A program made the position numbers and the translations under genes. Positions 26,541 through 35,076 of a stretch of DNA of 64,000 bases are shown piece after piece. The notes beneath the pieces are model-generated. The model saw nothing but the letters and a program-made list of their open reading frames with translations, did no database searches and had not been told where the DNA came from. The DNA lies in the NCBI GenBank assembly GCA_019801415.1, contig JAHVJD010000006.1:186001-250000 (forward strand). Reading direction: 5' to 3'. Each line of letters begins with the position of its first letter. Within the stretch, counting starts at the first letter, position 1. The stretch is from Nocardioides marinus. GTDB lineage: Bacteria; Pseudomonadota; Alphaproteobacteria; Rhodobacterales; Rhodobacteraceae.

Positions 26541-27314
26541 ATGCTGAAAATCACCAAACTGACAAAACGCTATGGATCCGGCGATCCGGTGCTGAAGGAG
26601 CTGGATCTGACCGTCGAAGGCGATCAGCTGACCTCGGTTATCGGGTCTTCGGGCGCGGGCAAAAGTACCCTGTTGCGCTGCATCAACCGGCTGGTGGAGC
26701 CGACCTCGGGCACCGTCGAGTTGAACGGCACCGATTTCACCAAGCTGAGCCGCCGCGAGCTGCGCACCGCGCGGCGCCGGATCGGCATGGTGTTTCAGGG
26801 CTTCAACCTGATCGACCGACTGACGGTGATGGAAAACGTACAGTCCGGGCGGCTGGGGTATATCTCCACCTGGGCGGCGCTGACCAGGCGTTACCCGCGC
26901 GAGGACATCTGCCACGCCTATGAACTGATGGAGCGGGTGGGCATTGCCCATTACGCCAACAAGCGCGCCGACGAGCTGTCCGGCGGTGAGCGCCAGCGCG
27001 TCGGTGTGGTGCGCGCGCTAATGCAGCGCCCGGAAATCTTGCTGGCGGATGAGCCAACTGCCTCGCTCGACCCCAAGACCTCGGAGCAGATCATGACGCT
27101 GCTGCGCGATCTTGCGAATGAGCTGAAACTGCCGGTGATCATCAACATCCACAACGTGACCGAGGCCAAGGAGTTCAGCGACCGCATTGTCGGCATGCGC
27201 TACGGGCGGATCATCTTTGACGACAAGCCCGCGGCACTGGGCAAGGAACAGATGGACGAGATCTACGCAGGCGTGCCGGCCGAGGACCGCGCCCAGGTCG
27301 GGGCAGCGGCATGA
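26541..27314 (+). CDS. phnC: Phosphonate-type ABC transporter ATP-binding protein (PhnC family)
   Basis: A 257-residue ATPase. Walker A GSSGAGKST is near residue 37, Q-loop VFQGFNLIDRLTVMENV near 85, signature LSGGERQRVGVVRALMQ near 150, Walker B ILLADEPTASLD near 170 and switch His in NIHNVTEA. The Q-loop block with LGYISTW is characteristic of PhnC. GGGAG lies 8 bases before ATG 26541. The 3' end overlaps the first permease by 4 bases (ATGA at 27311). Confidence 0.92.
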   Translation: MLKITKLTKRYGSGDPVLKELDLTVEGDQLTSVIGSSGAGKSTLLRCINRLVEPTSGTVELNGTDFTKLSRRELRTARRRIGMVFQGFNLIDRLTVMENVQSGRLGYISTWAALTRRYPREDICHAYELMERVGIAHYANKRADELSGGERQRVGVVRALMQRPEILLADEPTASLDPKTSEQIMTLLRDLANELKLPVIINIHNVTEAKEFSDRIVGMRYGRIIFDDKPAALGKEQMDEIYAGVPAEDRAQVGAAA

Positions 27315-28105
27315 GCACGGCCAAGGATACCTGGCGCAAGGCGCCATTCATCGCCAATCCGCTGCTGCGCTACGGGCTGATGATAGCGGTCGCGGTCTAT
27401 TTCGTGGTCACGCTGGCGACCCTGCCCATCGACTGGGACCGGGTCGCGGATGGGATGACGCGGGCGCAGCGCATCTTCAGCGGGGCCTTCCCGCCCAGCT
27501 TTGAACGCGCGGGCCTGCTGTTCGACGGCTTCATGGAAAGCCTGAAAATCGCCATCCTCGCCACGGTCGGCGGCATCCTTCTATCGGTGCCGCTGGCCTT
27601 CATGGCAGCCAGCAACATCGCGGTGAAACCCGTCTACCTCATGGGCCGCGGCATCATCATCGTTGCACGCAGTTTCCATCCGGTGATCGTCGCGATCATC
27701 TTTGTGAAGGCCGTGGGCTTTGGCCCCTTTGCCGGCGCGCTGACGCTGGTGGTCTATTCCATCGGCTTTGTCGCCAAACTACTGGCCGAACGGATCGAAG
27801 AAATCGATTTCGGCCAGGTTGAGGCAATGCGCTCGGCCGGGGCGGGCTTCATCGCGACGCTGGCTTATGCGGTGATGCCGCAGATCATGCCGCGTCTTGT
27901 CGGGCTTGGCATCTATCAGCTTGACAGCAACCTGCGCGCCTCGGCTGTGGTCGGCATCGTCGGCGCAGGTGGCATCGGCGCGACGCTTGCCAACGCCTTC
28001 GGGCGCTATGACTACGACTTTGCCCTGGCGATCACCATGGTCATCGTCGGCGTGATCCTCATCTCCGAGGCGGTGAGCGGATTTATCAGGAAGCGGATTG
28101 CATGA
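27311..28105 (+). CDS. phnE: Phosphonate-type ABC transporter permease PhnE (first copy)
   Basis: A 264-residue inner-membrane protein. Family blocks include SLKIAILATVGGILLSVPLAFMAASNI, RGIIIVARSFHPVIVAIIFVKAVGFGPFAGALTL and the EAA-type loop EAMRSAGAGFIATLAYAVMPQ, ending VGAGGIGATLANAF. Five to six helices are predicted. It is coupled to the ATPase upstream and the second permease downstream by ATGA overlaps, so the channel is probably a heterodimer. Confidence 0.9.
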   Translation: MSTAKDTWRKAPFIANPLLRYGLMIAVAVYFVVTLATLPIDWDRVADGMTRAQRIFSGAFPPSFERAGLLFDGFMESLKIAILATVGGILLSVPLAFMAASNIAVKPVYLMGRGIIIVARSFHPVIVAIIFVKAVGFGPFAGALTLVVYSIGFVAKLLAERIEEIDFGQVEAMRSAGAGFIATLAYAVMPQIMPRLVGLGIYQLDSNLRASAVVGIVGAGGIGATLANAFGRYDYDFALAITMVIVGVILISEAVSGFIRKRIA

Positions 28106-28914
28106 TGACCAATCAATCTTTGAACCAAACCCTGGACCATTGGTCCCGCTTCACCCTGCGCCAGCGGCTGATGCGCTATGGCGGCTTTGCCCTGACCCTG
28201 CTGATTGTTGCCTGGGCGCTGAGCAGCATCGACGTGATCTGGGCCTGGGTCTGGGATGCGCCGTCGCAGATGGGCGATCTGTTTGGCCGGATGATGCCGC
28301 CGGACCCGTCGAACCTGCCGTCGATCCTCGAGGCGATCTGGCAAACGGTGAACATCGCCACGCTGGCGACGATGATTGCGGTCGTGGTCTCGCTGCCGGT
28401 GGCCTATATCGCGGCGCAGAACACCACGCCGAACAAATTCGCCCTGTGGGTCGGGCGCTTCATCCTGGTCTCCTCGCGGTCGGTGAACACGATCATCTGG
28501 GCGCTCTTGTTCGTCGCCATCTTCGGCCCCGGCATCGTGGCCGGCATCGTGGCGATCATGTTCCGCTCCATCGGTTTCTTGGGCAAATTGCTCGGCGAGG
28601 CGATCGAGGAGATCGACCGCAAGCCGGTCGAAGCGCTGGAGGCCTGCGGTGCGTCGCGCTTCAAGATCGTGCTTTACGCCATCGTGCCGCAGGTGATGCC
28701 CGCGTTCTTTGCGGTGGCGATCCTGCGCTGGGACATCAACCTGAGGGAATCAACCGTTTTGGGGTTGGTTGGCGCGGGCGGTATCGGGATGATCCTGCAG
28801 GGTGCCATCGACACGTTCAACTGGCCTGAAGTATCCATGGTTCTGCTGACCATTCTTGCGCTTGTGGTTTTCGGTGAGGTGGTGTCTTCCTACCTGCGAA
28901 GGAAAATTCTGTGA
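28102..28914 (+). CDS. phnE: Phosphonate-type ABC transporter permease PhnE (second copy)
   Basis: A 270-residue permease paralogous to its neighbour. Shared landmarks are AIWQTVNIATLATMIAVVVSLPVAYIAAQNT, GRFILVSSRSVNTIIWALLFVAIFGPG, the EAA loop EALEACGASRFKIVLYAIVPQ and VGAGGIGMILQGAID. The N-terminal 25 residues are hydrophilic and cytoplasmic. Two start ATGs are adjacent at 28102 and 28105. It ends the transporter operon, about 100 bases before the HAD hydrolase. Confidence 0.9.
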   Translation: MMTNQSLNQTLDHWSRFTLRQRLMRYGGFALTLLIVAWALSSIDVIWAWVWDAPSQMGDLFGRMMPPDPSNLPSILEAIWQTVNIATLATMIAVVVSLPVAYIAAQNTTPNKFALWVGRFILVSSRSVNTIIWALLFVAIFGPGIVAGIVAIMFRSIGFLGKLLGEAIEEIDRKPVEALEACGASRFKIVLYAIVPQVMPAFFAVAILRWDINLRESTVLGLVGAGGIGMILQGAIDTFNWPEVSMVLLTILALVVFGEVVSSYLRRKIL

Positions 28915-29014
28915 CAAAAGTGGCAGCTGGTTGGAGATCACTTGGCCTGCTAGGGCAAATGAGGTCGCTGATTTGGGCAACCGGCTGCTGTCCCCTCTGT
29001 GAGCACTGAGTAAG

Positions 29015-29917
29015 ATGATTGGCACTGACGACGCATTTGACATGTATGAAAGCCTGCGGTCGGGGTTGCCGACTGCAACGTTTCCAGCGGTCTCCCGCAT
29101 TGGGAACGACCTAGGCGATACCACCGCCCACTATGACGCCTACATACTCGATGCGTTTGGCGTGTTGAACCGCGGGGAAACTGCAATTGCCGGTGCTGTC
29201 GAACGCATGCGGATGCTCCGTAAACTGGGAAAGCGCCTGGTGGTGCTGACCAACGCCGCGAGCTACACCCGCACCGAAGTACTGGCAAAGTACCACCGGC
29301 TGGGATTTGATTTTGAAGCGTCTGAGGTCGTTTCCAGCCGCGACGTTGCCTTCTCGGCCTTGCCACCGCTCCCCGAGGGACAGGTCTGGGCTGCGGCGGC
29401 GGCACCGAACGATGATTTCAGTGACGCGCCGGACGCAGTCCAGATATCCCACTTGGGCGACGATACGGACCTGTTGGACAATGCAGGGGGCTTTCTGCTC
29501 CTGTCATCGGACGGCTGGACTGAGGCAAAGACGGCTTTGTTGAAAGAGGCGCTGCAGAAGAAGCCGAGGCCCTTGGTTGTAGCCAACCCGGATCTTGTAG
29601 CCCCGCGCGAGGAGGGTCTGTCGGTGGAGCCGGGACTGATCGCGCATGAAATCACGCAGGGCATACGCAACCCGACCGTCTTTTTTGGTAAGCCCCACGG
29701 CAATGCCTTCCGGGCCGCGCTGGCCCGTCTGGAGGGGATCGCGCCGCAACGGATAGCCATGGTCGGGGACACGTTGCACACGGATGTGCTGGGCGGCGCC
29801 GCGGCAGGTATCGGGACCATTCTCATCACTGGTCATGGCTTGTTCCGGGGTCACGATGTTGCCAGCTACATCGCGCAATCTGAGATCCGACCTGATTGGA
29901 TCGTGACAACCACTTGA
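29015..29917 (+). CDS. HAD-superfamily class IIA hydrolase (NagD/pNPPase-like)
   Basis: A 300-residue cytosolic phosphatase-like protein. HAD motif I is DAYILDAFGVL (nucleophile Asp near residue 44), motif II VVLTNAA, motif III lysine in FFGKPHGNAF, and motif IV MVGDTLHTDVLGGAAAGIGTILI. The class IIA cap lies between motifs II and III. Members dephosphorylate sugar phosphates, nucleotides or 2-phosphoglycolate-like compounds. An in-frame ATG at 29042 is an alternative start. It follows the Phn-type transporter on the same strand, so it may act on an imported phospho-compound, but a phosphonatase is a different HAD class and is not claimed. Confidence 0.88.
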   Translation: MIGTDDAFDMYESLRSGLPTATFPAVSRIGNDLGDTTAHYDAYILDAFGVLNRGETAIAGAVERMRMLRKLGKRLVVLTNAASYTRTEVLAKYHRLGFDFEASEVVSSRDVAFSALPPLPEGQVWAAAAAPNDDFSDAPDAVQISHLGDDTDLLDNAGGFLLLSSDGWTEAKTALLKEALQKKPRPLVVANPDLVAPREEGLSVEPGLIAHEITQGIRNPTVFFGKPHGNAFRAALARLEGIAPQRIAMVGDTLHTDVLGGAAAGIGTILITGHGLFRGHDVASYIAQSEIRPDWIVTTT

Positions 29918-29946
29918 TCGCGCCACGCAGATCGAAACAAGGCGGA

Positions 29947-29989
29947 GGGGAGGCTGGCGCGTCGCTTGCGGCCTTCGGCCTGCCTCCCC
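29947..29989. terminator. Stem-loop between convergent HAD and halogenase genes
   Basis: An 8-bp stem (GGGGAGGC 29947-29954, GCCTCCCC 29982-29989) encloses a smaller GGCC-TTC-GGCC hairpin (about 29969-29980). It lies between two gene ends and may terminate both transcripts; no long T-run follows. Confidence 0.4.
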
Positions 29990-29998
29990 GGTAACTGG

Positions 29999-31684
29999 TC
30001 AGAACAGCTGCAGATCCTTCTGCCCGGTTTGAATTTCGTCCAGACTGGGCATGTTCTGAACCACGAGAGGTGCAGGCGGAGTGCCCGGCATCGCAACAGT
30101 GGGCTTCATCGCCGCCTCCATGCCGAAGGCCGGTTTGTCCAACTCTCCCCGGATGTCGCGTAGAAGGGTCTTGTGATCCGGCATGGTCCGCAGGGTCTGT
30201 GCGAGATCCATTTTCGCGGCCTTCCACCATTGAAACCAGATTGGCTTCTTCAGTGGTCGCAGACGCTCCCTGATGCCGGTGCCATATCCGGTGTCATAGA
30301 CCTGTTTGCCCAGAAGAACGGTTTGATAGACGCGATAGTCGAACAGTGTCGCGAACTCGATGTCATGCTCCATCGGCAGGCGGTGCTGCCAAACCGCGAG
30401 ATTCTCGGCCAGACGGTCTGGAATCTTCATGTCTGTCCGTGCATCGATCCAGTACTGGTCGTCGGTGCGGTTGCCTAAGCGGTAATGCAGGCAGATGAAC
30501 TCCAGAACCTCGTCGTAAAGCTTGTTCATCTGGCGGTTGTAGCGTGTCCGCAGGGAGGGCGCGATGTCCCGCGTGGGCAGGTGCTCTGCGAACCAGCGCA
30601 CCGCGTGATCGATCATATGGATCGCTGTACTCTCGAGCGGCTCAATGAACCCGCCGGAGAGACCGATTGCCACGCAGTTCTTGACCCAGGCGTTGCGCAC
30701 ACGCCCGATCCGCATGGGGATCACACGCGGCGTCGCACCCTTGCCGCTGTCACCCAGCCACGCGAGGTATTCATCTGCAGCCTGGTCATCCGTCCGGTGC
30801 GCCGAGGAGAACACGTACCCCGTTCCCACCCGGTTGTAGAGCGGCACCCGCCATGTCCAGCCGGCGCCAAGGGCAGTCGCCCGGGTGAGGCTTTCGATCT
30901 TCTCGGGATCCGGATGCTCGATCTGCAGCGCCATGGCACGGTCGTTGGGCAGATAGTCCGAGTAGTCCATGAACGGCTCGCCGAGCGCCTTGTTGATGAT
31001 CAGCCCACGGAACCCGGTGCAGTCTATGACCATCTCGATGTCATGGCGCCCCTTATGCTCCAGCATCAGGTGACTGACGTTGCCCTGTTCATCGAGCTCG
31101 ACCGATTTCACCTCATCCTGAATATGCTCCACGCCGCGCTTGGTACAGACCTTGGTGAGCATGCCCGCAAATTTTACGGCGTCCAGGTGGTACGCATAGC
31201 CAAACCGCTGTTCGAATTCGGGCTGGCCCAGCTGCCGGGCACCTTTGCACAGGCGGCCGAGATCGTCGTGCGGCGAGATGGACTGGGTGAAATCCCGGTC
31301 CCCGTTGCCGAACCGCAGAAAATACTCGGCAGCGTCCAGTCCATCGATCATCTGACCGTGGGCAAAGGGGTTCACGTAATCGATGCGGTTGCCCTTGGCA
31401 TCGGTGTTCCAGTTGCAGAACTTCACGCCCAGTTTGAACGACGCGTTGGTCTCGCGGAAAAAAGACCGCTCTGAAATGCCCGCCTGTCGCAGCGTTCCCG
31501 GCATCCGCGGCACCGTGGCCTCGCCGACCCCCACGGTCGAGATGTTGGGGCTCTCGATCAGGCAGAGGTGCGGCCGGTCCTTGGGCGAGGAGGTGCGCGC
31601 GAACAGCGTGTCGAGGATCAGCGCGGTCATCCAGCCGGCCGTGCCGCCGCCGACGATGGTGATTTTGCGCAAACGATTATTCAT
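29999..31684 (-). CDS. Flavin-dependent tryptophan halogenase family protein
   Basis: A 561-residue FAD enzyme. The FAD-binding motif GGGTAGWMTA is at residues 12-21, GVGEATVP near 55, the catalytic lysine in the ASFKLGVKF segment near 82, the WTWRVP form of the halogenase WxWxIP motif near 275, and the catalytic glutamate in FIEPLESTAIH near 345. Together these mark FADH2-dependent halogenases, which make HOCl or HOBr and pass it along a tunnel to the lysine. The substrate (free tryptophan, peptide or other) is not evident. No flavin reductase, NRPS or PKS gene adjoins it; the nearest redox gene is the nitroreductase beyond a 366-base gap, transcribed on the same strand. Confidence 0.9.
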   Translation of the reverse strand: MNNRLRKITIVGGGTAGWMTALILDTLFARTSSPKDRPHLCLIESPNISTVGVGEATVPRMPGTLRQAGISERSFFRETNASFKLGVKFCNWNTDAKGNRIDYVNPFAHGQMIDGLDAAEYFLRFGNGDRDFTQSISPHDDLGRLCKGARQLGQPEFEQRFGYAYHLDAVKFAGMLTKVCTKRGVEHIQDEVKSVELDEQGNVSHLMLEHKGRHDIEMVIDCTGFRGLIINKALGEPFMDYSDYLPNDRAMALQIEHPDPEKIESLTRATALGAGWTWRVPLYNRVGTGYVFSSAHRTDDQAADEYLAWLGDSGKGATPRVIPMRIGRVRNAWVKNCVAIGLSGGFIEPLESTAIHMIDHAVRWFAEHLPTRDIAPSLRTRYNRQMNKLYDEVLEFICLHYRLGNRTDDQYWIDARTDMKIPDRLAENLAVWQHRLPMEHDIEFATLFDYRVYQTVLLGKQVYDTGYGTGIRERLRPLKKPIWFQWWKAAKMDLAQTLRTMPDHKTLLRDIRGELDKPAFGMEAAMKPTVAMPGTPPAPLVVQNMPSLDEIQTGQKDLQLF

Positions 31685-32050
31685 GTAGTTCTGTCCCTGT
31701 TGACTTTTTCTGGCTTTTTACAGGGATCGTAGCGCAGCTGTTCGGCGCCTGGCTAGAACCAATATTGCAAGGTTTGGACCTCGTATCAGTCGACGTTGCG
31801 GACGGTCGCCCTTGGTTTGCCACAGGGTCCGCTGGCAATTGTGCCGCGGGGAGAGACTAAACAATTGAATTTCGAACCAAACCCGCAGCCATGTGGCGGC
31901 GTGTCCGTCTGGCCACCTGTTCCATCAATCCATGGCAACCCGTGCTCCAGACAGCCGATCGCACGGCCTGTCTGAGGGAACGGTTTCGGCAATTCTCAAC
32001 CGCGCCCCTATGAGGCGCGGCCTTTTAAAACATTGTTGCGACCGCTGGCA
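31685..32050. other. Intergenic region upstream of the halogenase
   Basis: No gene is supported in these 366 bases. They should hold the halogenase promoter at the left side and the nitroreductase terminator at the right. A 7-bp stem, CCGCGCC (32000-32006) with GGCGCGG (32014-32020), is followed on the plus strand by CCTTTTAAAA. Confidence 0.4.
32000..32026. terminator. Hairpin at the end of the nitroreductase gene
   Basis: Stem CCGCGCC/GGCGCGG with a 7-base loop lies 31 bases beyond the nitroreductase stop (minus strand). The short T-run is on the plus-strand side, so its terminator strength for the gene is uncertain. Confidence 0.4.
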
Positions 32051-32755
32051 TTAGAACCAGCGAACGGTATCCTCCATCGTGCGGCGTGTCTTGGGGAACT
32101 GCGGGTCTGCCGCGCGGTAACCAAAGGCGAACATCACCGCGGGCTTGTAGTGTTTAGAGTCGATGCCGAAGTGCTTTTCCAGCGTTTCGGTCGTCCGGTC
32201 CATGTCAAATCCTTCGATCGGGCAGGAGTCGATGCCCATCAGCGCTGCAGATGTCATCATGTTGGCGAGCACGATATAGGCCTGTTTGCCGGCCCAATCG
32301 GTCATCTCGCGATCCGTCGTGATCTTGTGGTCAGTCGACTGAAACTTGCCATATGCGCCGTTGAAAATCTCGATGACGTCTTCCGGCAGCTGCTTCACAT
32401 TGCGGTAGAAGTCCTGAAGATATGCGGACCCCGCAGTCATCGCCTCGGCAGTGTTCACAACAATGATGCCGAAATGGCTGGCAGTGCCGAGCTGGCCGGT
32501 GGTGCCGTTCATCATCCCATTCGCCCCCCAGGAAAACTCGCGGAACAATTCCCGTTTTTCCTGGGACTGGATCATGAGGATCTTAAACGGTTCGTGCCCG
32601 AAGGATGTCGGCGACAGCCGCGCGGCCTCAAGAATGGTCTCGAATTCTCCCTCGCTGATTTTGCGGTCCGGATCAAACACCTTGGTGGCGTGACGAAAGT
32701 TGAAGGCCTGGATGATTTCGGCCTGGATGCGGGCGGTGTCGGTGACGTCTTTCAT
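32051..32755 (-). CDS. Nitroreductase-family NAD(P)H-dependent oxidoreductase
   Basis: About 234 residues, the usual size for NfsB-type flavoproteins. N-terminal FNFRHATKVFDPDRKIS forms the FMN phosphate-binding arginine site; LEAARLSPTSFGHEPFKILMI and a C-terminal VMFAFGYRAAD are family blocks. GIDSCPIEGFD is the SxPxxGF-like FMN-contact loop. It would act as a cytosolic FMN homodimer reducing nitroaromatics, quinones or flavin. GGAG 8 bases before ATG 32755 supports that start over the GTG at 32764. It might serve as flavin reductase for the downstream halogenase, a speculative link. Confidence 0.9.
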   Translation of the reverse strand: MKDVTDTARIQAEIIQAFNFRHATKVFDPDRKISEGEFETILEAARLSPTSFGHEPFKILMIQSQEKRELFREFSWGANGMMNGTTGQLGTASHFGIIVVNTAEAMTAGSAYLQDFYRNVKQLPEDVIEIFNGAYGKFQSTDHKITTDREMTDWAGKQAYIVLANMMTSAALMGIDSCPIEGFDMDRTTETLEKHFGIDSKHYKPAVMFAFGYRAADPQFPKTRRTMEDTVRWF

Positions 32756-33015
32756 GGCTTTCACTCCAATTCTGATGACGCCGATTTAGGCTGAGGCTGC
32801 GCGAAGGATTAGAAGCCGCATTGCCAAAACAGAATTCGGATATTCGGCATTAATGCGCCACACACTGGTTCGTCACGCCATGCGAAACCGAACGTGCTTG
32901 GAGCGTCATCCCCCCTGATCCGGAGGACCACTGGTCCTGTCGGTCTGCCGGAAAGCAAAGGCAGCGCCGGAACGAGTTCCAACCCTGATGAGTTCTGCTT
33001 CTAAGGAGGCTCATC

Positions 33016-34407
33016 ATGACTATGCGATTTGAACAAATCCTGGCGGAAGGTGTCGCTGAATGTTCCTATCTGCTGGGGGATGATGCCGCGCATGTCTGTG
33101 CCGTTGTCGACCCCCGCCCCGATGTCGACATCTATCTTGAAACGGCGCGTCGCTACGGGTTGGCGATCACCCATGTCTTCGAGACCCACATCCACGCGGA
33201 CTTTCTGAGTGGCGCGCGGGAACTGGTCGAACGTCTCGGCGGGCAAGCAAAGCTCTACGTCAGCGAAGAAGGCGGAGCAGAGTATGGTTTTGACCATGAA
33301 ACCGTGAAGGACGGGGACGAGTTCACCTTCGGCAGCTTGCGACTGAAGGCCCGCTTCACCCCGGGTCACACGCCTGAGCACATGTCCTATTTCCTGTTTG
33401 ATGGCGACACCGAGACGCCTTGGGGCGTGCTCTCGGGGGACGCCTTTTTCGTCGACAGCGTCGGTCGGCCGGACCTTCTGGGGAAAGAGCAAACAGAGAA
33501 ATTGGCGGAGCAGCTGTTCCACACCGTGCGCGACATTTTCATGGCGCTGCCGGACGATGTGATCATATACCCCTGCCATGGGGCCGGGTCAGCCTGCGGG
33601 CCGGACATCGGCGATCGCATGTCGAGCACTATCGGCTATGAACGCAAGTTCAATGATTATGCCCGTATCGAAAACCTCGACAGGTTCAAGGAGGTGATCC
33701 TTGGCGACGCCCCACCAGTGCCCACGCATTACCCGCGCATGAAAAAGGTCAACGCCAAAGGGCCCGAAGTGCTTGGCAACTTGCCGCGGATCGAGCCGAT
33801 GTCGGTGGAGCGTTTTGCCGCCGCTATTGAAGGGGACGTGCAGGTTCTCGATGTGCGCGACATGATGGGGTTCGGTTCCGGTCATGTGCCGGGGAGCCTG
33901 AACATCGGCGCGCAGCCCGAACTGTCTGTCTGGGCGGGTTGGTTGATTGACCCGGAGAAACCGATCTTCCTCGTCCTCCCGGATGACAGCAAGGTGTCGG
34001 ACGTGCTGCGATTGTTGTGGCGCACGGGATTTACCAACTTCGGCGGCTACCTGGCTGGCGGAATGAACGCCTGGCGTGAAGCTGGACGGGAATTTTCGCA
34101 GATACCGCAGATTTCTGTTCATGACCTGAAAGCGGCGGAGGACATCACGCCACTTGACGTGCGCAAACCCGACGAATGGGAAGCTGGGCACATTCCCGGC
34201 GCCCAACATGCCTTTTTGGGGGAGTTGCGGGACAAGCTGGCTGATCTTGATCGCACCGCGCACTATGCAACCTACTGCGCCAGCGGTTTCCGCGCCTCCA
34301 TCGCAGCCAGCATTCTGAAACAGCATGGTTTCAAAAATGTACGTAACGTGCCCGGCAGCTGGAAGGCCTGGCAGGCCGCGGGCTATGCCGTGGAAGAGAC
34401 GAAGTGA
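33016..34407 (+). CDS. MBL-fold hydrolase with two rhodanese domains (persulfide dioxygenase-like)
   Basis: A 463-residue cytosolic protein. The metallo-beta-lactamase part (about 1-240) has the metal motif THIHADFLSG near residue 57, TPGHTPEH near 115 and SGDAFFVDSVGRPDL with YPCHGAGS. Two rhodanese domains follow. The first (about 265-350, VLDVRDMMGFGSGHVPGSLNIG) has VLPDDSK where the active Cys should be, so it is probably inactive. The second (about 365-460) keeps Cys in YCASGFRAS. The architecture is that of ETHE1/Blh-like enzymes of sulfide and glutathione-persulfide metabolism. The adjacent DUF442 gene supports a Blh-type module. Confidence 0.9.
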   Translation: MTMRFEQILAEGVAECSYLLGDDAAHVCAVVDPRPDVDIYLETARRYGLAITHVFETHIHADFLSGARELVERLGGQAKLYVSEEGGAEYGFDHETVKDGDEFTFGSLRLKARFTPGHTPEHMSYFLFDGDTETPWGVLSGDAFFVDSVGRPDLLGKEQTEKLAEQLFHTVRDIFMALPDDVIIYPCHGAGSACGPDIGDRMSSTIGYERKFNDYARIENLDRFKEVILGDAPPVPTHYPRMKKVNAKGPEVLGNLPRIEPMSVERFAAAIEGDVQVLDVRDMMGFGSGHVPGSLNIGAQPELSVWAGWLIDPEKPIFLVLPDDSKVSDVLRLLWRTGFTNFGGYLAGGMNAWREAGREFSQIPQISVHDLKAAEDITPLDVRKPDEWEAGHIPGAQHAFLGELRDKLADLDRTAHYATYCASGFRASIAASILKQHGFKNVRNVPGSWKAWQAAGYAVEETK

Positions 34408-34418
34408 GGAAAGAGACA

Positions 34419-34874
34419 ATGCAGGATACAGTTAACATCAATGACCGTTTTACCATTGCAAAGTTCGCTCCGACCTCTGAGCAGATCGAGAGCGCTGCGC
34501 GTCAAGGGTTTCGTTCCATCATCAACTTCCAAACCGGCGAGGAGGTGAAGGCTGACCACATGACACCCGACGAAGAGGCGCGTGTGGCAGGCCAGGCTGG
34601 CCTGAAGTATCTGCATCAGCCCGTCGACGTCGCCTCTCTGTCTGACGAACTGGTCGACCGTTTTCGCAGCAAGGCTGCTGAACTGCCGACACCTGTTCTG
34701 GCGCATTGTGCATCCGGCAAGCGGGCGGCTGCCATGGTGATGATGCACGTCGCATGCGAAAAAGGTCTGGACGGCGACACAGCCATTGCCACCGCCCAGG
34801 ACAGCGGCGCGGAGATCGGATCTTCGGAAATTGAGCACTTCGTGAAAGATTACATCAACCGCCGTAACGCGTAG
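34419..34874 (+). CDS. DUF442 (Blh-type) phosphatase-like protein
   Basis: About 151 residues with the fold of a dual-specificity protein phosphatase: a FAPTSEQIESAARQGFRSIINF start and the P-loop CX5R motif HCASGKRAAAM near residue 93. In Blh proteins of Xylella and Agrobacterium this domain is fused to an MBL domain; here it is encoded separately, 11 bases after the MBL-rhodanese gene. The GAGGAAAGAG before ATG 34419 favours that start; a GTG at 34404 overlaps the upstream stop. Function in sulfide detoxification is inferred from the Blh link. No BigR-type repressor adjoins it. Confidence 0.85.
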   Translation: MQDTVNINDRFTIAKFAPTSEQIESAARQGFRSIINFQTGEEVKADHMTPDEEARVAGQAGLKYLHQPVDVASLSDELVDRFRSKAAELPTPVLAHCASGKRAAAMVMMHVACEKGLDGDTAIATAQDSGAEIGSSEIEHFVKDYINRRNA

Positions 34875-35076
34875 CACCAGTATGCCAACACGATCGAGCA
34901 GCACGTGGCGGAGAGGGGAAGCTAACCCTACGGCCTGCTGAGGTCGCAGCCACGCGTATGGGTGCCTACAACAAACCGGCGTAAAGGCTAGCGCGTGCTC
35001 TGAAAAGGGCCCGCGCTATCCTTCTCTTCAGTCTTCTACACGTTCCCGCTTGGAAAAGGCTTGCAGAAGGAACTCA

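Noticed and set aside
29015-29917. HAD protein as a phosphonoacetaldehyde hydrolase
   Set aside because: The cap type and motif spacing are those of class IIA (NagD-like), not PhnX.
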